From the NCBI GenBank assembly GCA_023391635.1, contig JAEWAQ010000039.1, positions 26,846-90,845 on the forward strand: a stretch of 64,000 nt of DNA. Direction: 5' to 3'. Made by a program: the position numbers and the translations under genes. The notes beneath the pieces were generated by a model, which had not been told where the DNA came from, did not search any database, and saw nothing but the letters and a program-made list of their open reading frames with translations. Shown here one piece after another: positions 51,622 through 61,284 of this stretch. Each line of letters begins with the position of its first letter. Within the stretch, counting starts at the first letter, position 1. The DNA comes from Bacillota bacterium (GTDB lineage: Bacteria > Bacillota > Bacilli > Paenibacillales > Paenibacillaceae).

Positions 51622-52344
51622 TCACACGGCTCCTTTGCGTCTCCTCTGTTCGGGATATACCGCGCCGTCCCGGCGACGATACAGCACATAACTGCGATTC
51701 AAATAATGAAGCGGCACGCTGAACACATGCACAAGGCGAGTGAACGGAAACAGCAAATACAGAACAAACGTCAACCCGATATGCAGCTTAAATCCCATCG
51801 GAACGGTCTCCATCAGGCCCGGATCCGGCTGCAGCGTCAGCACGCTGCGTACCCACGGACCGATCGTCGTGCGGTAATCGAAATCGGTATGGCTGGCCGC
51901 ATTGCCCGCAGTCGCAAGCAGTCCCGAAGCGATTACCAGAACAAGCATGACGATCGCCGCCCGGTCGCCCGCGCTGCTGGTGGCGCGAATCCGCGGCGAA
52001 GCGAATCTGCGGTACAGCAGGAGCAGCGCACCTGCCAGCACGACAAGCCCTGCGGGCAAGCCGCCGCCGATCGCTGCCATATGGTACGCTTCATCGCTGA
52101 CGCCCAGAGCGCGGTACCACGATACCGGCACGAGCAAGCCCGCGACATGCCCGCAGAACACCGCGATGATGCCGTAATGAAACAGCACGCTGCCCCACCG
52201 CAACAACCGTTTCTCCAGCATTTCGCTCGACTTGGACGTCCAACTGAACGGGTTCGTCTTGTACCGCCAGACGATCGCGGTGACAAAAACCGTCACTATT
52301 ATATACGGTAATATCCCCCAAAAAAATAAGTCATAGCCCTTCAA
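51622..52344 (-). CDS. narI: Respiratory nitrate reductase, cytochrome b subunit NarI
   Basis: This 240-residue membrane protein has five helices and the heme-ligating histidines (FHYGIIAVFCGHVAGLL near residue 56-66; FKLHIGLTFVLYLLFPFTRLVH near 186-205). It takes electrons from menaquinol and passes them to NarH. Its start overlaps the narJ stop by 4 nt. Confidence 0.96.
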   Translation of the reverse strand: MKGYDLFFWGILPYIIVTVFVTAIVWRYKTNPFSWTSKSSEMLEKRLLRWGSVLFHYGIIAVFCGHVAGLLVPVSWYRALGVSDEAYHMAAIGGGLPAGLVVLAGALLLLYRRFASPRIRATSSAGDRAAIVMLVLVIASGLLATAGNAASHTDFDYRTTIGPWVRSVLTLQPDPGLMETVPMGFKLHIGLTFVLYLLFPFTRLVHVFSVPLHYLNRSYVLYRRRDGAVYPEQRRRKGAV

Positions 52345-52910
52345 TGCACATCACTCCCCGATGATGATCCGGCTGCGCGATTGTCGCCGGGGACGATCCG
52401 CAGCAGCAGCTCGAACAGCGCCGCATACGGGCTGCCCGACTCCGCCAACTCGCGGTGAATCGACAATAACGCAGGGCGATGCCCCGCAAACACCGACTCT
52501 GCAGCCGTCCATGGGGCTGCCGAAGCGAATTCGAGCATGAGCGGCAAGTAATCGGGCAGTTCCCCTCCGGCGGCGAGCCTGAAGCCCGCCTCCTCGTATT
52601 GCCGCTTGAGCGCGATCAGCGCAGGCCCCCGCTCCCGCTCTTCTCCATGCTCCGAATACGTCAAGTACAAGTTCGTCTTCTTGCCGAAATCGAACGTCCT
52701 CACATACTGATCCTGCCAATTCTCCTTGTTCACGTGTTCGGCGGCATCCAGAAAATCAAGGAGAAGACGTTGCAGATCCGCATCCGCAATCTCCTCCGCA
52801 TCCAGTCGAACCGCATACAGCCAATCCTGCCATTCATCGTCGGGATACTGCAGCAAATACGACACCATGCCGTAGATGTGCTTGGATGTTTCGATATCCA
52901 TCCGGTTCAC
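52341..52910 (-). CDS. narJ: Nitrate reductase molybdenum cofactor assembly chaperone NarJ
   Basis: This 189-residue TorD/NarJ-type helical chaperone has the YLLQYPDDEW start and the central YVRTFDFGKKTNLYLTYSEHGEERERG motif, followed by LPDYLPLMLEFA. It holds NarGH while the cofactor is inserted and is not part of the final enzyme. It lies 10 nt after narH. Confidence 0.95.
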   Translation of the reverse strand: MNRMDIETSKHIYGMVSYLLQYPDDEWQDWLYAVRLDAEEIADADLQRLLLDFLDAAEHVNKENWQDQYVRTFDFGKKTNLYLTYSEHGEERERGPALIALKRQYEEAGFRLAAGGELPDYLPLMLEFASAAPWTAAESVFAGHRPALLSIHRELAESGSPYAALFELLLRIVPGDNRAAGSSSGSDVH

Positions 52911-52920
52911 CTTCCTCGAT

Positions 52921-54390
52921 TCAGAATACGCCGCATGCGCCCGGACCGCCGGCGAAGTTCAGTCCGCATCCGCCCTGCTCCATATAGAGGTCGGATACGT
53001 GCTCCCGATGCGCCGGAGGGATGACGAAGCGGTCGTTATACTTGGCAATGGCGAGCAGTCGGTACATCTCCTCGATCGTGGCGGCGTCCAGACCGGTCGA
53101 GGCGAGCAGCTGCGGGTCGCTCTCGCGCCCGGTCTGCCTGGCCCGCATATGCATCCGCATGACCGCCATCTTGCGAAGTACTCCGCGGATGACGTCGGTG
53201 TCGCCGGCCGTGAGCAGGTTGGCAAGATATTCGACCGGGATGCGCATGTTGTCGATGGCCGGGAATATATCGTGGGGGTCCAGCGAGCTGCCCTGTCCTT
53301 CGATCTTATTCGTGATCGGGCTGAGCGGCGGAATATACCATACCATCGGCATCGTCCGGTATTCCGGATGCAGCGGCAGCGCGATCTTCCAATCCATGAC
53401 CATCTTGTAAATCGGCGAACGCTGCGCGGCTTCGATCCAGTCCTCGGCGATGCCCGCCTTGCGCGCCTCCCGAATCACTTCCGGATCGTGCGGGTCGAGG
53501 AAAATGCCGAGCTGGGCGTCATAGAGGTCCTGCGGATCCGGCGTTGAAGCGGCTTCCTTGACCTTGTCGGCGTCGTAAAACATAAGACCCAAATAGCGAA
53601 TGCGTCCGACGCACGTTTCCGAACAAATCGTCGGCAGTCCGGCTTCGATGCGCGGGAAACACAAGGTGCACTTCTCGGCTTTATTCGTCTGCCAGTTGAA
53701 GTACACTTTCTTGTACGGGCAGCTGGAGACGCAGAACCGCCAGGCGCGGCAGGCGTTCTGGTCGACGAGCACGATGCCGTCCTCGTCCCGCTTGTACATC
53801 GCGCCGGACGGGCAGGAAGAGACGCAAGACGGGTTGATGCAGTGCTCGCAGATACGCGGAAGGTACATCATGAACACTTGCTCGAAATCCATCTTGATCG
53901 ATTCCTCGATCCCGCGGATGTTCGGATCGTCCAACCCGGTGACGTGCGCGCCGGCCAGATCGTCCTCCCAGTTCGGCCCCCATTCGAGATTCATGTAGTT
54001 GCCTGTCACCTTGGATAGCGGCCGCGCAACCGGCTGGTGCCGCTTCTGCGGGCTGCTCGTGAGCTTCTCGTACTCGTAGGTCCACGGCTCGTAGTAATCG
54101 TCCAGCGTCGGTTGGTCGGGATTGTGGAAAATGTTCAGGAGTCGCTTCGTGCGGGTGCCGGATTTGAGCTCCAGCTTGCCGTTTCGCAATTCCCATCCGC
54201 CCCGGTAGCGCTCCTGGTCTTCCCATTGCTTCGGGTAGCCGACGCCGGGCTTTGTCTCGACGTTATTGAAATACATGTATTCGGCGCCGGGCCGGTTCGT
54301 CCATGTGTTCTTGCAGGTGACGCTGCACGTATGACAGCCGATGCACTTGTCGAGATTCATCACCATGCCGACTTGCGCTTTAATCTTCAA
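52921..54390 (-). CDS. narH: Respiratory nitrate reductase, iron-sulfur subunit NarH
   Basis: This 489-residue protein holds four Fe-S clusters that wire NarI to NarG. Visible cysteine groups are CIGCHTCSVTCKNTW, CEHCINPSCVSSCPSGAMY, CRAWRFCVSSCPYKKVYFN (Trp in place of one Cys, giving the [3Fe-4S] cluster) and CTLCFPRIEAGLPTICSETCVGR. Length is normal. Its start overlaps the narG stop by 11 nt. Confidence 0.97.
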   Translation of the reverse strand: MKIKAQVGMVMNLDKCIGCHTCSVTCKNTWTNRPGAEYMYFNNVETKPGVGYPKQWEDQERYRGGWELRNGKLELKSGTRTKRLLNIFHNPDQPTLDDYYEPWTYEYEKLTSSPQKRHQPVARPLSKVTGNYMNLEWGPNWEDDLAGAHVTGLDDPNIRGIEESIKMDFEQVFMMYLPRICEHCINPSCVSSCPSGAMYKRDEDGIVLVDQNACRAWRFCVSSCPYKKVYFNWQTNKAEKCTLCFPRIEAGLPTICSETCVGRIRYLGLMFYDADKVKEAASTPDPQDLYDAQLGIFLDPHDPEVIREARKAGIAEDWIEAAQRSPIYKMVMDWKIALPLHPEYRTMPMVWYIPPLSPITNKIEGQGSSLDPHDIFPAIDNMRIPVEYLANLLTAGDTDVIRGVLRKMAVMRMHMRARQTGRESDPQLLASTGLDAATIEEMYRLLAIAKYNDRFVIPPAHREHVSDLYMEQGGCGLNFAGGPGACGVF

Positions 54391-57300
54391 GCCAATCCAC
54401 CTCCTGCAGCTTCCGGATGATGACGTTCAGATCCCGCTGATTGCCGGTCGGGCCGTAGTAGTTGAAGCCATAGCTGAGCTGGGCGTAGCCGCCGATCATG
54501 TGCGTCGGCTTCATATGAATGCGGGTCGGGCTGTTGTGCGTGCCGCCGCGCGTACCGGAAACGCGCGTTCCCGGCACGTTGATATGCCGATCCTGGGCAT
54601 GATGCATGAACGCCATGCCGCGCGGGATGCGGTGACTGACGACGGCGCGGGCGACGACGACGCCGTTGCGGTTGAAGCATTCGATCCAGTCGTTGTCGGC
54701 GATCTGCGTCTCCCCGGCGTCCTCGTGGTTCAGCCAGATCGTCGGTCCGCCGCGGAACAAGGTCAGCATCGGCAGCGCGTCATAGTACATGCTGTGAATC
54801 GACCATTTGTTATGCGGAGTCAGGTAGTTCAGCACGATCTCCTTGCCGTCTTCCACCGGTCGTTTGCTGCCGGGATGGAACGGCTTGTGCTTCAGCGTCG
54901 GCTTGAACGTCGCCAGCGTCTCGCCGAATTCCTGCAGCATCTCGTGATCGATATAGAACTGCTGCCTGCCGGTCAACGTCCGCCATGGAATCAGGCGCTC
55001 GACATTCGTCGTGAACGGCGAGTAGCGCCGTCCGCCCTTCTCCGATCCGCTGAATGCCGGAGAAGTGATGACCGTCTTCGGCTTGGACGTGATATCGTCG
55101 AAGGTGAAGCATTCTTCCGCCCGTTCCTCGGCCAGGTCTTTCAGATGGAGCGCCGTCTTCTTCTCGAGCGATTCCCAGGCGCGCACCGCCATCTTGCCGT
55201 TCGTCGTCGTAGAGAGCGTCAGAATCGCCTCCGCCACGCTGCGGTCGGTGCTGATGTCCGGACAACCGGCTGCGAGCGGCGAGCGGGCGGCTTTCACGAT
55301 ACCGAGTGTGCGTTTCAATTTCTCGTATTCCTCCGCCGCGGACCAAGCGATCCCCTTCGTGCCGATCGGCTTGTTCGCGATGTTCGGACCGAGGGCGATC
55401 ATCTTCTCGTAGACGGCCGCGTAATCGCGCTCCACGATGTGAATGTGCGGCATCGTCTTGCCCGGCACCGGCTCGGTCTCTCCGCGGCTCCAATCCCGGA
55501 TGCGCCCGTGCGGCTGCGCGAGCTCATCCGGGGAATCGTGCAGCAGCGGCGTGGCGACGATGTCCTGCTGCGGACCGTCCGTGAACTCGGCGGCCGCCAT
55601 CTCCGAGAAGCTGCGGGCGAGTTCTTTGAAAATATCCCAATCCGAACGGGATTCCCATTGCGGCGACACGGCCGGGTTGAACGGATGCACAAATGGGTGC
55701 ATGTCGGTGCTGGACAGGTCGCTCTTCTCGTACCAGGTCGCCGCCGGCAGGACGATGTCCGAATAGAGCGCCGTGCCGGCCATGCGGAAGTCGAGATCGA
55801 CGAGCAGGTCCAGCTTGCCTTCGGGCGCCTGCTCGTGCCAGACAACGTCTTCGGGACGGAGTGTCGCGGCATCGTCGCCGAGCAGGCCGTTCGACGTGCC
55901 GAGCAGGTGTTTCAGGAAATATTCGTGGCCCTTGCCCGAGCTCGAGATCAGATTGGCCCGCCAGACGAACAGGACGCGCGGGTAATTGACCGGGTTGTCG
56001 GGATCCTCTATGGAAAATTGCAGGCTGCGGTTCTTGAGCTCGCGGGCGACGTAATCGGCAATTTCCGCCTGGGTGGTCGCTCCGGCATGCCGGGCGTCCT
56101 TGTAAATTTCCAGCGAGCTGCGATTGAATTGCGGATACGACGGCAGCCAGCCGAGCCTGGCCGCTTGCACGTTGTAATCGGCATAGTGGGCGTGGCTCGC
56201 TTGCCCGGCCAGCGGAGAGACAAGGTCGTCGACCGGCGTCTCTTCGTAACGCCATTGATCGGTGGCGAAATAGAAGAAGGAAGTGCCATTCTGCAGCCGC
56301 GCCGGACCGGTCCAGTCGCGGGCGAAGGCGATCGTCTGCCAGCCTTCTGCCGGACGCAGCTTCTCTTGGCCGACATAGTGCGCCCAGCCGCCGCCGTTCA
56401 CGCCTTGGCAGCCGGTCATGACGACCAGGTTGATGATCGCCCGGTAGATGACGTCCGAGTTGTACCAGTGATTGATGCCCGCGCCCATGATGATCATCGA
56501 GCGGCCCTTCGTCTCGATCGCGTTGCGGGCGAACTCGCGGGCGATCTGCTCGGCCGTCTGCCGGGGAACGCCGGTAATTTTCTCCTGCCAGGCGGGGGTG
56601 AACGGGCGATTCTCTTCGCTCTCCGCCGTCAGCTTCGCGTCGCCGAGCCCGCGGTCGACCCCGTACTTGGCCAGCACGAGATCGTAGACGGTCGTGACCC
56701 GCAGCTGCTTGCCGCCGCTGACGATCTGCTTCACCGGCACGACCCGTTCCATGACGTGGCCGCCGTCGTCATCGAAGTAAGGAAGCTTGATCGAGAGCAC
56801 CTCGTGCTCGACCCCGAGCAGCGACAGGCGCGGATCGATCGATTCGCGGCTCCCCGTATCGTCCATCCGCAGGTTCCAATTGCCTTCCTCGCCCCAACGG
56901 AAGCCGAGACTGCCGTTCGGCACGACATAAGTTCGGCTCGTCTCGTCGTACACGATCGTCTTCCACTGCATGTTGTTGCCTTCCGCTCCGAGGTCCTCTG
57001 CCGTCAGGAATCGGCCGGGCGTATAAGCGCCCTCGCGTTCGTCGATGATGACCAGGTTCGGGAAGTCCGTGTATTGCTTCGCGTATTGAATGAAGTAATC
57101 CGTTGGTTGATCGACGTAGAACTGCTGCAGAATGACGTGTCCCATCGCCATCGCGAGCGCGCCGTCCGTGCCCGGCTTGACCGACATCCACGTATCGGCG
57201 AATTTGACGTACTCCGCATAGTCCGGGCTGATCGACACGACCTTCGTGTCGCGATACCGGGCTTCCGCCAGGAAATGCGCGTCGGGCGTGCGGGTCATCG

Positions 57301-58081
57301 GCAGGTTGGAGCCCCAGACGAGAATGTAGCCGGAATTGAACCAGTCGCTGCTCTCCGGCACGTCGGTCTGGTCTCCCCATATTTGCGGCGAGGCCGGCGG
57401 CAGGTCGGCGTACCAATCATAGAAGCTAAGCAGGGGCGAACCGACCAGCGACAGGAACCGGGAACCGGCCGCGTAGCTGACCATGGACATCGCCGGGATC
57501 GGAGAGAAGCCGATGATGCGGTCCGGCCCGTAGCGGCGGATCGTGTGGATCATCGAAGCGGAGATGATCTGCGTCACTTCGTCCCACGACGCGCGAACAA
57601 GCCCGCCTTTGCCCCGGGCCGACTTATATGAGTTCGCCTTGTCCGGATCGCTCACGATGCTGTCCCAGGCTTGCACAGGATCTTGATACATCTGCAGCGC
57701 TTCCCGCCACATCCGGAGCAATACGCCGCGGACGTACGGATATTTCACGCGGAGCGGGCTGTACAAGTACCACGAGAAGCTGGCGCCTCTGGGACAGCCG
57801 CGCGGCTCGAATTCCGGCATGTCGGGGCCGGTAGTCGGATAGTCGGTCGCTTGGTTCTCCCAAGTGACGATGCCGTCCTTGACGAAAATCTGCCAGCTGC
57901 ACGAGCCTGTGCAGTTCACGCCGTGCGTCGATCGCACGACTTTGTCGTGCTGCCATCTGCGGCGATAGGCGTCTTCCCACATCCGGCTGTCGGGCGATAC
58001 TTCGCTCCATCCGTCCGAATGCTGCTCGCGCCTTGCAAAGTACTTGAGCTTGCGGAAGGTCGGCGGTTTGCTCGTGCTCAT
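54380..58081 (-). CDS. narG: Respiratory nitrate reductase, catalytic subunit NarG
   Basis: This 1233-residue molybdenum enzyme reduces nitrate to nitrite at the inner face of the membrane. The FS0 cluster ligands are His53, Cys57, Cys61 (HGVNCTGSCSW) and Cys96 (PRGCPRGASFSW). The Mo-ligating Asp lies in WYADLPPASPQIWGDQTDVPESSDWF. ATG at 58081 has AAGGAGG upstream; the open frame further up is an Arg-rich extension with no ribosome site. It is the first gene of narGHJI-narK and is preceded by an Fnr-type promoter. Confidence 0.98.
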   Translation of the reverse strand: MSTSKPPTFRKLKYFARREQHSDGWSEVSPDSRMWEDAYRRRWQHDKVVRSTHGVNCTGSCSWQIFVKDGIVTWENQATDYPTTGPDMPEFEPRGCPRGASFSWYLYSPLRVKYPYVRGVLLRMWREALQMYQDPVQAWDSIVSDPDKANSYKSARGKGGLVRASWDEVTQIISASMIHTIRRYGPDRIIGFSPIPAMSMVSYAAGSRFLSLVGSPLLSFYDWYADLPPASPQIWGDQTDVPESSDWFNSGYILVWGSNLPMTRTPDAHFLAEARYRDTKVVSISPDYAEYVKFADTWMSVKPGTDGALAMAMGHVILQQFYVDQPTDYFIQYAKQYTDFPNLVIIDEREGAYTPGRFLTAEDLGAEGNNMQWKTIVYDETSRTYVVPNGSLGFRWGEEGNWNLRMDDTGSRESIDPRLSLLGVEHEVLSIKLPYFDDDGGHVMERVVPVKQIVSGGKQLRVTTVYDLVLAKYGVDRGLGDAKLTAESEENRPFTPAWQEKITGVPRQTAEQIAREFARNAIETKGRSMIIMGAGINHWYNSDVIYRAIINLVVMTGCQGVNGGGWAHYVGQEKLRPAEGWQTIAFARDWTGPARLQNGTSFFYFATDQWRYEETPVDDLVSPLAGQASHAHYADYNVQAARLGWLPSYPQFNRSSLEIYKDARHAGATTQAEIADYVARELKNRSLQFSIEDPDNPVNYPRVLFVWRANLISSSGKGHEYFLKHLLGTSNGLLGDDAATLRPEDVVWHEQAPEGKLDLLVDLDFRMAGTALYSDIVLPAATWYEKSDLSSTDMHPFVHPFNPAVSPQWESRSDWDIFKELARSFSEMAAAEFTDGPQQDIVATPLLHDSPDELAQPHGRIRDWSRGETEPVPGKTMPHIHIVERDYAAVYEKMIALGPNIANKPIGTKGIAWSAAEEYEKLKRTLGIVKAARSPLAAGCPDISTDRSVAEAILTLSTTTNGKMAVRAWESLEKKTALHLKDLAEERAEECFTFDDITSKPKTVITSPAFSGSEKGGRRYSPFTTNVERLIPWRTLTGRQQFYIDHEMLQEFGETLATFKPTLKHKPFHPGSKRPVEDGKEIVLNYLTPHNKWSIHSMYYDALPMLTLFRGGPTIWLNHEDAGETQIADNDWIECFNRNGVVVARAVVSHRIPRGMAFMHHAQDRHINVPGTRVSGTRGGTHNSPTRIHMKPTHMIGGYAQLSYGFNYYGPTGNQRDLNVIIRKLQEVDWLED

Positions 58082-58157
58082 GGAAGTCCTCCTTATACGG
58101 CTGCGAATACGAATACGGGTGCGAATCCGATTCCAGCAGGGCTGTCGATTGTTACTC

Positions 58158-58200
58158 AATTTACCATCATGGAGGCAGCCGGACTGTGAACAATGTCACC
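58158..58200 (-). promoter_or_regulatory. Fnr-type promoter of the nar operon
   Basis: The minus strand reads GGTGA-CATTGT-TCACA (58200-58185). TAAATT (58163-58158) begins 29.5 nt from the centre, giving a start near 58151 and a 70-nt leader. Activation of narGHJI by Fnr at this position is known in B. subtilis. The rest of the 332-nt gap to the divergent gene holds that gene's promoter. Confidence 0.85.
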
Positions 58201-58336
58201 GCGGAAGACGGAATTAGGCAAAATTGGTTGTCCCGTCACGAAAATGTCAAACCTCTCCCAACAAACGTAAGGGGACTGCCCCAATAACCGCAAACGGCTT
58301 CGGAACAATCCCCTGGACGGCGTCCAATCGGAATTA

Positions 58337-58345
58337 TGGTACAAT
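58337..58345 (+). promoter_or_regulatory. Extended -10 promoter of the HTH/PBP-like regulator gene
   Basis: TGGTACAAT is an extended -10 element (TGn then TACAAT, 58340-58345) about 70 nt before the ATG at 58414. The -35 region is poor, as is common with extended -10 promoters. Confidence 0.5.
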
Positions 58346-58413
58346 GAGAACAGCATTTTGCCCGCAGGCCCTTGCCTTGCGCCCGAATCGCGAGATACCG
58401 GAGGTTCTCCACC

Positions 58414-59352
58414 ATGCAGGAAATTTCCTATACGACGGATGAGATTGCCAAACTGCTCAAAGTGTCCAAGCTGACCGTGTACGACCTGATCAAGAAAGGC
58501 GAACTGGCCGCATACCGCGTCGGCAAGCAGATGCGGGTCGATGCCGCGGATCTGGAAGCATACAAACAGCGAACCAAAGGCAGCGTCAAGCTCGCAGAGG
58601 CGGCAAACCCGGGCGAACGTACGGCATCTGCGACCGCTTACCGGGCGCGCCAGATCGTCATCACCGGCCAGGACATCAGCTTGGACATACTGGCCAAGCA
58701 TTTGGAGGGCAAGGTGCCCGGCACCAGGCCGCTGCGTTCCTATGTAGGAAGCCTGGACAGCCTGATTTCCATGTACCGCGGGGAATCCGATATTGTCAGC
58801 ACACACTTGCTCGACGGCGATACCGGCGAATACAATTTGCCGTATATTCGCAAAATGCTCGTCGGCTTTCCGTATCTCGTGCTGAATTTACTTGCCCGTC
58901 AGGCCGGATTCTACGTGCAACTAGGAAACCCGCACGGGCTCCGGCACTGGGAAGACTTGGGCAAACCCGGCCTGAGGCTCGTCAATCGCGAGATCGGCTC
59001 CGGCGCACGCGTGCTGCTGGACGAGCAATTGCGTCTTCATCGCCTCCCGGCCAGCGGCATCTCCGGTTACGATCGGGAAGAGAATAACCATATCGGCGTT
59101 GCCGGCGTCGTGGCCAGCGGAGAAGCGGATGTCGGCATCGGCATCGAGAAAGCGGCATCCATCGTCGGCAACGTGGAGTTTATCCCCTTGATTCAGGAGC
59201 GCTACGACCTGGTCATGCTCAAGCGGTCGGACAATCTGCCATGGATCGAGACGGTTGTCGACCTGGTTCGGTCGGCCGCATTCCGGAACGAGCTGCGAGC
59301 CATTCAGGGGTACGACTTATCGCAAACCGGCCAGATTCTGCTGGAAACCTGA
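58414..59352 (+). CDS. Excisionase-type HTH regulator with periplasmic-binding-protein-like domain
   Basis: This 312-residue protein starts with an excisionase/MerR-like helix-turn-helix (SYTTDEIAKLLKVSKLTVYDLIKKGELAAYRVGKQMRV) and continues with a PBP-like domain (residues of about 85-310; IVSTHLLDGDTGEYNLPYI, LGNPHGLRHWEDL, VASGEADVGIGIE). This combination is found in B. subtilis YvgK next to molybdate uptake genes and is thought to sense molybdate, tungstate or a related ligand. ATG at 58414 is 9 nt after GGAGGT. Being divergent from narG it may tie nitrate reductase or molybdenum cofactor supply to metal availability. Confidence 0.85.
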   Translation: MQEISYTTDEIAKLLKVSKLTVYDLIKKGELAAYRVGKQMRVDAADLEAYKQRTKGSVKLAEAANPGERTASATAYRARQIVITGQDISLDILAKHLEGKVPGTRPLRSYVGSLDSLISMYRGESDIVSTHLLDGDTGEYNLPYIRKMLVGFPYLVLNLLARQAGFYVQLGNPHGLRHWEDLGKPGLRLVNREIGSGARVLLDEQLRLHRLPASGISGYDREENNHIGVAGVVASGEADVGIGIEKAASIVGNVEFIPLIQERYDLVMLKRSDNLPWIETVVDLVRSAAFRNELRAIQGYDLSQTGQILLET

Positions 59353-59500
59353 GCGTACGGGATATCGACTTACCGCAGAAATAAGGGACAACGACGAAAT
59401 GGTCTATTGGGAGGAAGGAACGCGGGCGCGGTCCTATGGAGAAATCTTCTCATCGGCAACAGACGCCGATTTCCGTCCCGCCCGCGGAATCCAGCTCCTT

Positions 59501-61261
59501 CTATTGCGCGGGGGCAGAATCGTAATGAATAGAGCGAATATAAGTGCCCAGCGGATCTTCCGTCACTGCAAGGCTCTGTACATGCAGGTAGGATAAGCCG
59601 AACGGCGCCTCGCATCGTTGCTGCACTTTAAACAGCGGCCTATCCTCCATGAACACCTGCGCCCATCCGATCCGCTCTTCGCTAAACCGAATCCGAATTG
59701 CACACCATTCATCCGGTGGCAAAACTTCACTCGTCAGGGTGAAGGAGAATGCCGCATATTCTGTTACATGTTCATCGATTGGATGTATCCAGTGGTCCGC
59801 GAGTGACAGTCGTACGCCGGATCCGGCTATCCGGACTTCCAGCGTCAATTCGCCGTGATGCGCCGCCGGGAAATTCCATACCGCACCCTGCACTTCGCTA
59901 ACCAAGCGCGGGTCGCGAATGCGTCCAAGCTGCAACACTTCGCCGTGTGTTGCGTCCGGGTCAGGCACGAGCAGCGCGCCATCGGTCCGATTCCAAGCGC
60001 AGTGCCCTGTAAATCCCTTGGAGGGGCTGCTGCCGGAGACGCTCTTGACGAACACCTGCGTGCTCAGGTGTGCCAATCCGGCCTGGAATCGTTCGGAGCG
60101 GGATGAGTCGTAAAGCCAGTTCACATCGAAAATGATCATCCTACGGGAAATTTCATGCTGTCCTAGCGCAACCAATATTTTCCCATTCGGCAGTTCGATT
60201 GCCTGGAATTGATGTACACTCTTGTCGTTAGAGCTGATCGCTCCGCCTTTTGTCCTGAAGTCGGCATCGTTGCGCAGACCGCTTAAATATAATTCGCGAA
60301 AGCCGCTCCAGTGGGTCCCATCAGCCGTAATAGCAGCATGGCAAGCGTCCCGGTTCGTAAAGACATCCTCCCACCTGCCCGAAATTAAATCCGGATGCAG
60401 CGGCGGCCACTGGCTTTCATGATGAAATTCCGGCAGCGGGCGTGTGTTGCACCAGAACAAGAGGTTGCGCGCATCGGACATCTTTAATAGGAAGGGGGTG
60501 GTCAGTGTGCTATGGAAGTTGGAAGGCTCTCCGTTCGTCCAATGATCGCCCCCGTCATCCGAATAATAGACATAGAAATAATCGAGTGAAGTGCGCGCTA
60601 ACAACATCAGCTTTCCATCGGGCAATTCCGTAACGACAGGCTCAGCGCCGTTGTTTTGCCAGCGGAGGCCAAGATGCGGCCAGACAGCTTCGTGGCGGGG
60701 CGTAGATGGCAGAGATACAATCGTCCAACTGTCGCCGTCATCGTCCGATGTCATCACGATCGGGGTGTAATTCCCGTCTTGTATCCGGTGCATGGTGCAA
60801 AGCCAACGTTCCCGAGATGAGAGGGCAATCGGTTGGAAGATGTCATGCAGCACTTCATCGGTTATTTTACGCGCTGTCGGAGAAGCGTCCGCAGGCCCCT
60901 TCATCGAACTGTAGACGTAGGTGCCTTGTTCGGTTCCCTCATTCATGCTGCGCAATGTTATATACTTTCCCGAATAAGGACTGCGCACGGAGGCGCCTAG
61001 CACGTTAACCGTTTCATTCAAATACAATTTCCATGAAAGACCGCAGTCGCGAGATGCAAGGTAGGCGCCTTCGCCCAAGTCATGAACATGCTTCTTGCGA
61101 ATGGATCCGTAACTGCGGATTTCGCCGTCCGGCATCACGCACAAGCTGCGGCGGGCATCTTCCAGAGGAACGCCGACGATAGTGGGTTCGTAAATCATAT
61201 TCAAAAGTTGTGTGTCCTGTTTGCTTAACAATTGCTCCATCGGTTGCAAATACCAAGTCAA
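59501..61261 (-). CDS. Sialidase-like (BNR/Asp-box) six-bladed propeller protein
   Basis: This 586-residue protein has Asp boxes typical of sialidase-fold propellers (SRDCGLSW, TSDDDGDSW, YSDDGGDHW) and conserved arginines. The last about 140 residues form a beta-sandwich lectin-like domain. There is no signal peptide. TTG at 61261 is the likely start (MTWYLQPMEQLL), 7 nt after GGGGGAG; the longer frame to 61321 overlaps the aldolase gene. Many Asp-box proteins of this type in soil bacteria are not true sialidases but act on other acidic sugars. It lies downstream of aldolase and kinase in one operon. Confidence 0.82.
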   Translation of the reverse strand: MTWYLQPMEQLLSKQDTQLLNMIYEPTIVGVPLEDARRSLCVMPDGEIRSYGSIRKKHVHDLGEGAYLASRDCGLSWKLYLNETVNVLGASVRSPYSGKYITLRSMNEGTEQGTYVYSSMKGPADASPTARKITDEVLHDIFQPIALSSRERWLCTMHRIQDGNYTPIVMTSDDDGDSWTIVSLPSTPRHEAVWPHLGLRWQNNGAEPVVTELPDGKLMLLARTSLDYFYVYYSDDGGDHWTNGEPSNFHSTLTTPFLLKMSDARNLLFWCNTRPLPEFHHESQWPPLHPDLISGRWEDVFTNRDACHAAITADGTHWSGFRELYLSGLRNDADFRTKGGAISSNDKSVHQFQAIELPNGKILVALGQHEISRRMIIFDVNWLYDSSRSERFQAGLAHLSTQVFVKSVSGSSPSKGFTGHCAWNRTDGALLVPDPDATHGEVLQLGRIRDPRLVSEVQGAVWNFPAAHHGELTLEVRIAGSGVRLSLADHWIHPIDEHVTEYAAFSFTLTSEVLPPDEWCAIRIRFSEERIGWAQVFMEDRPLFKVQQRCEAPFGLSYLHVQSLAVTEDPLGTYIRSIHYDSAPAQ

Positions 61262-61284
61262 TGCTATCTCCCCCTGTGTCTGAT

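Noticed and set aside
54341..57631. A 1096-residue open frame on the plus strand
   Set aside because: It is the antisense of narG, which has complete family motifs. Its composition is Arg/Val-rich and repetitive, as expected of a GC-rich shadow.
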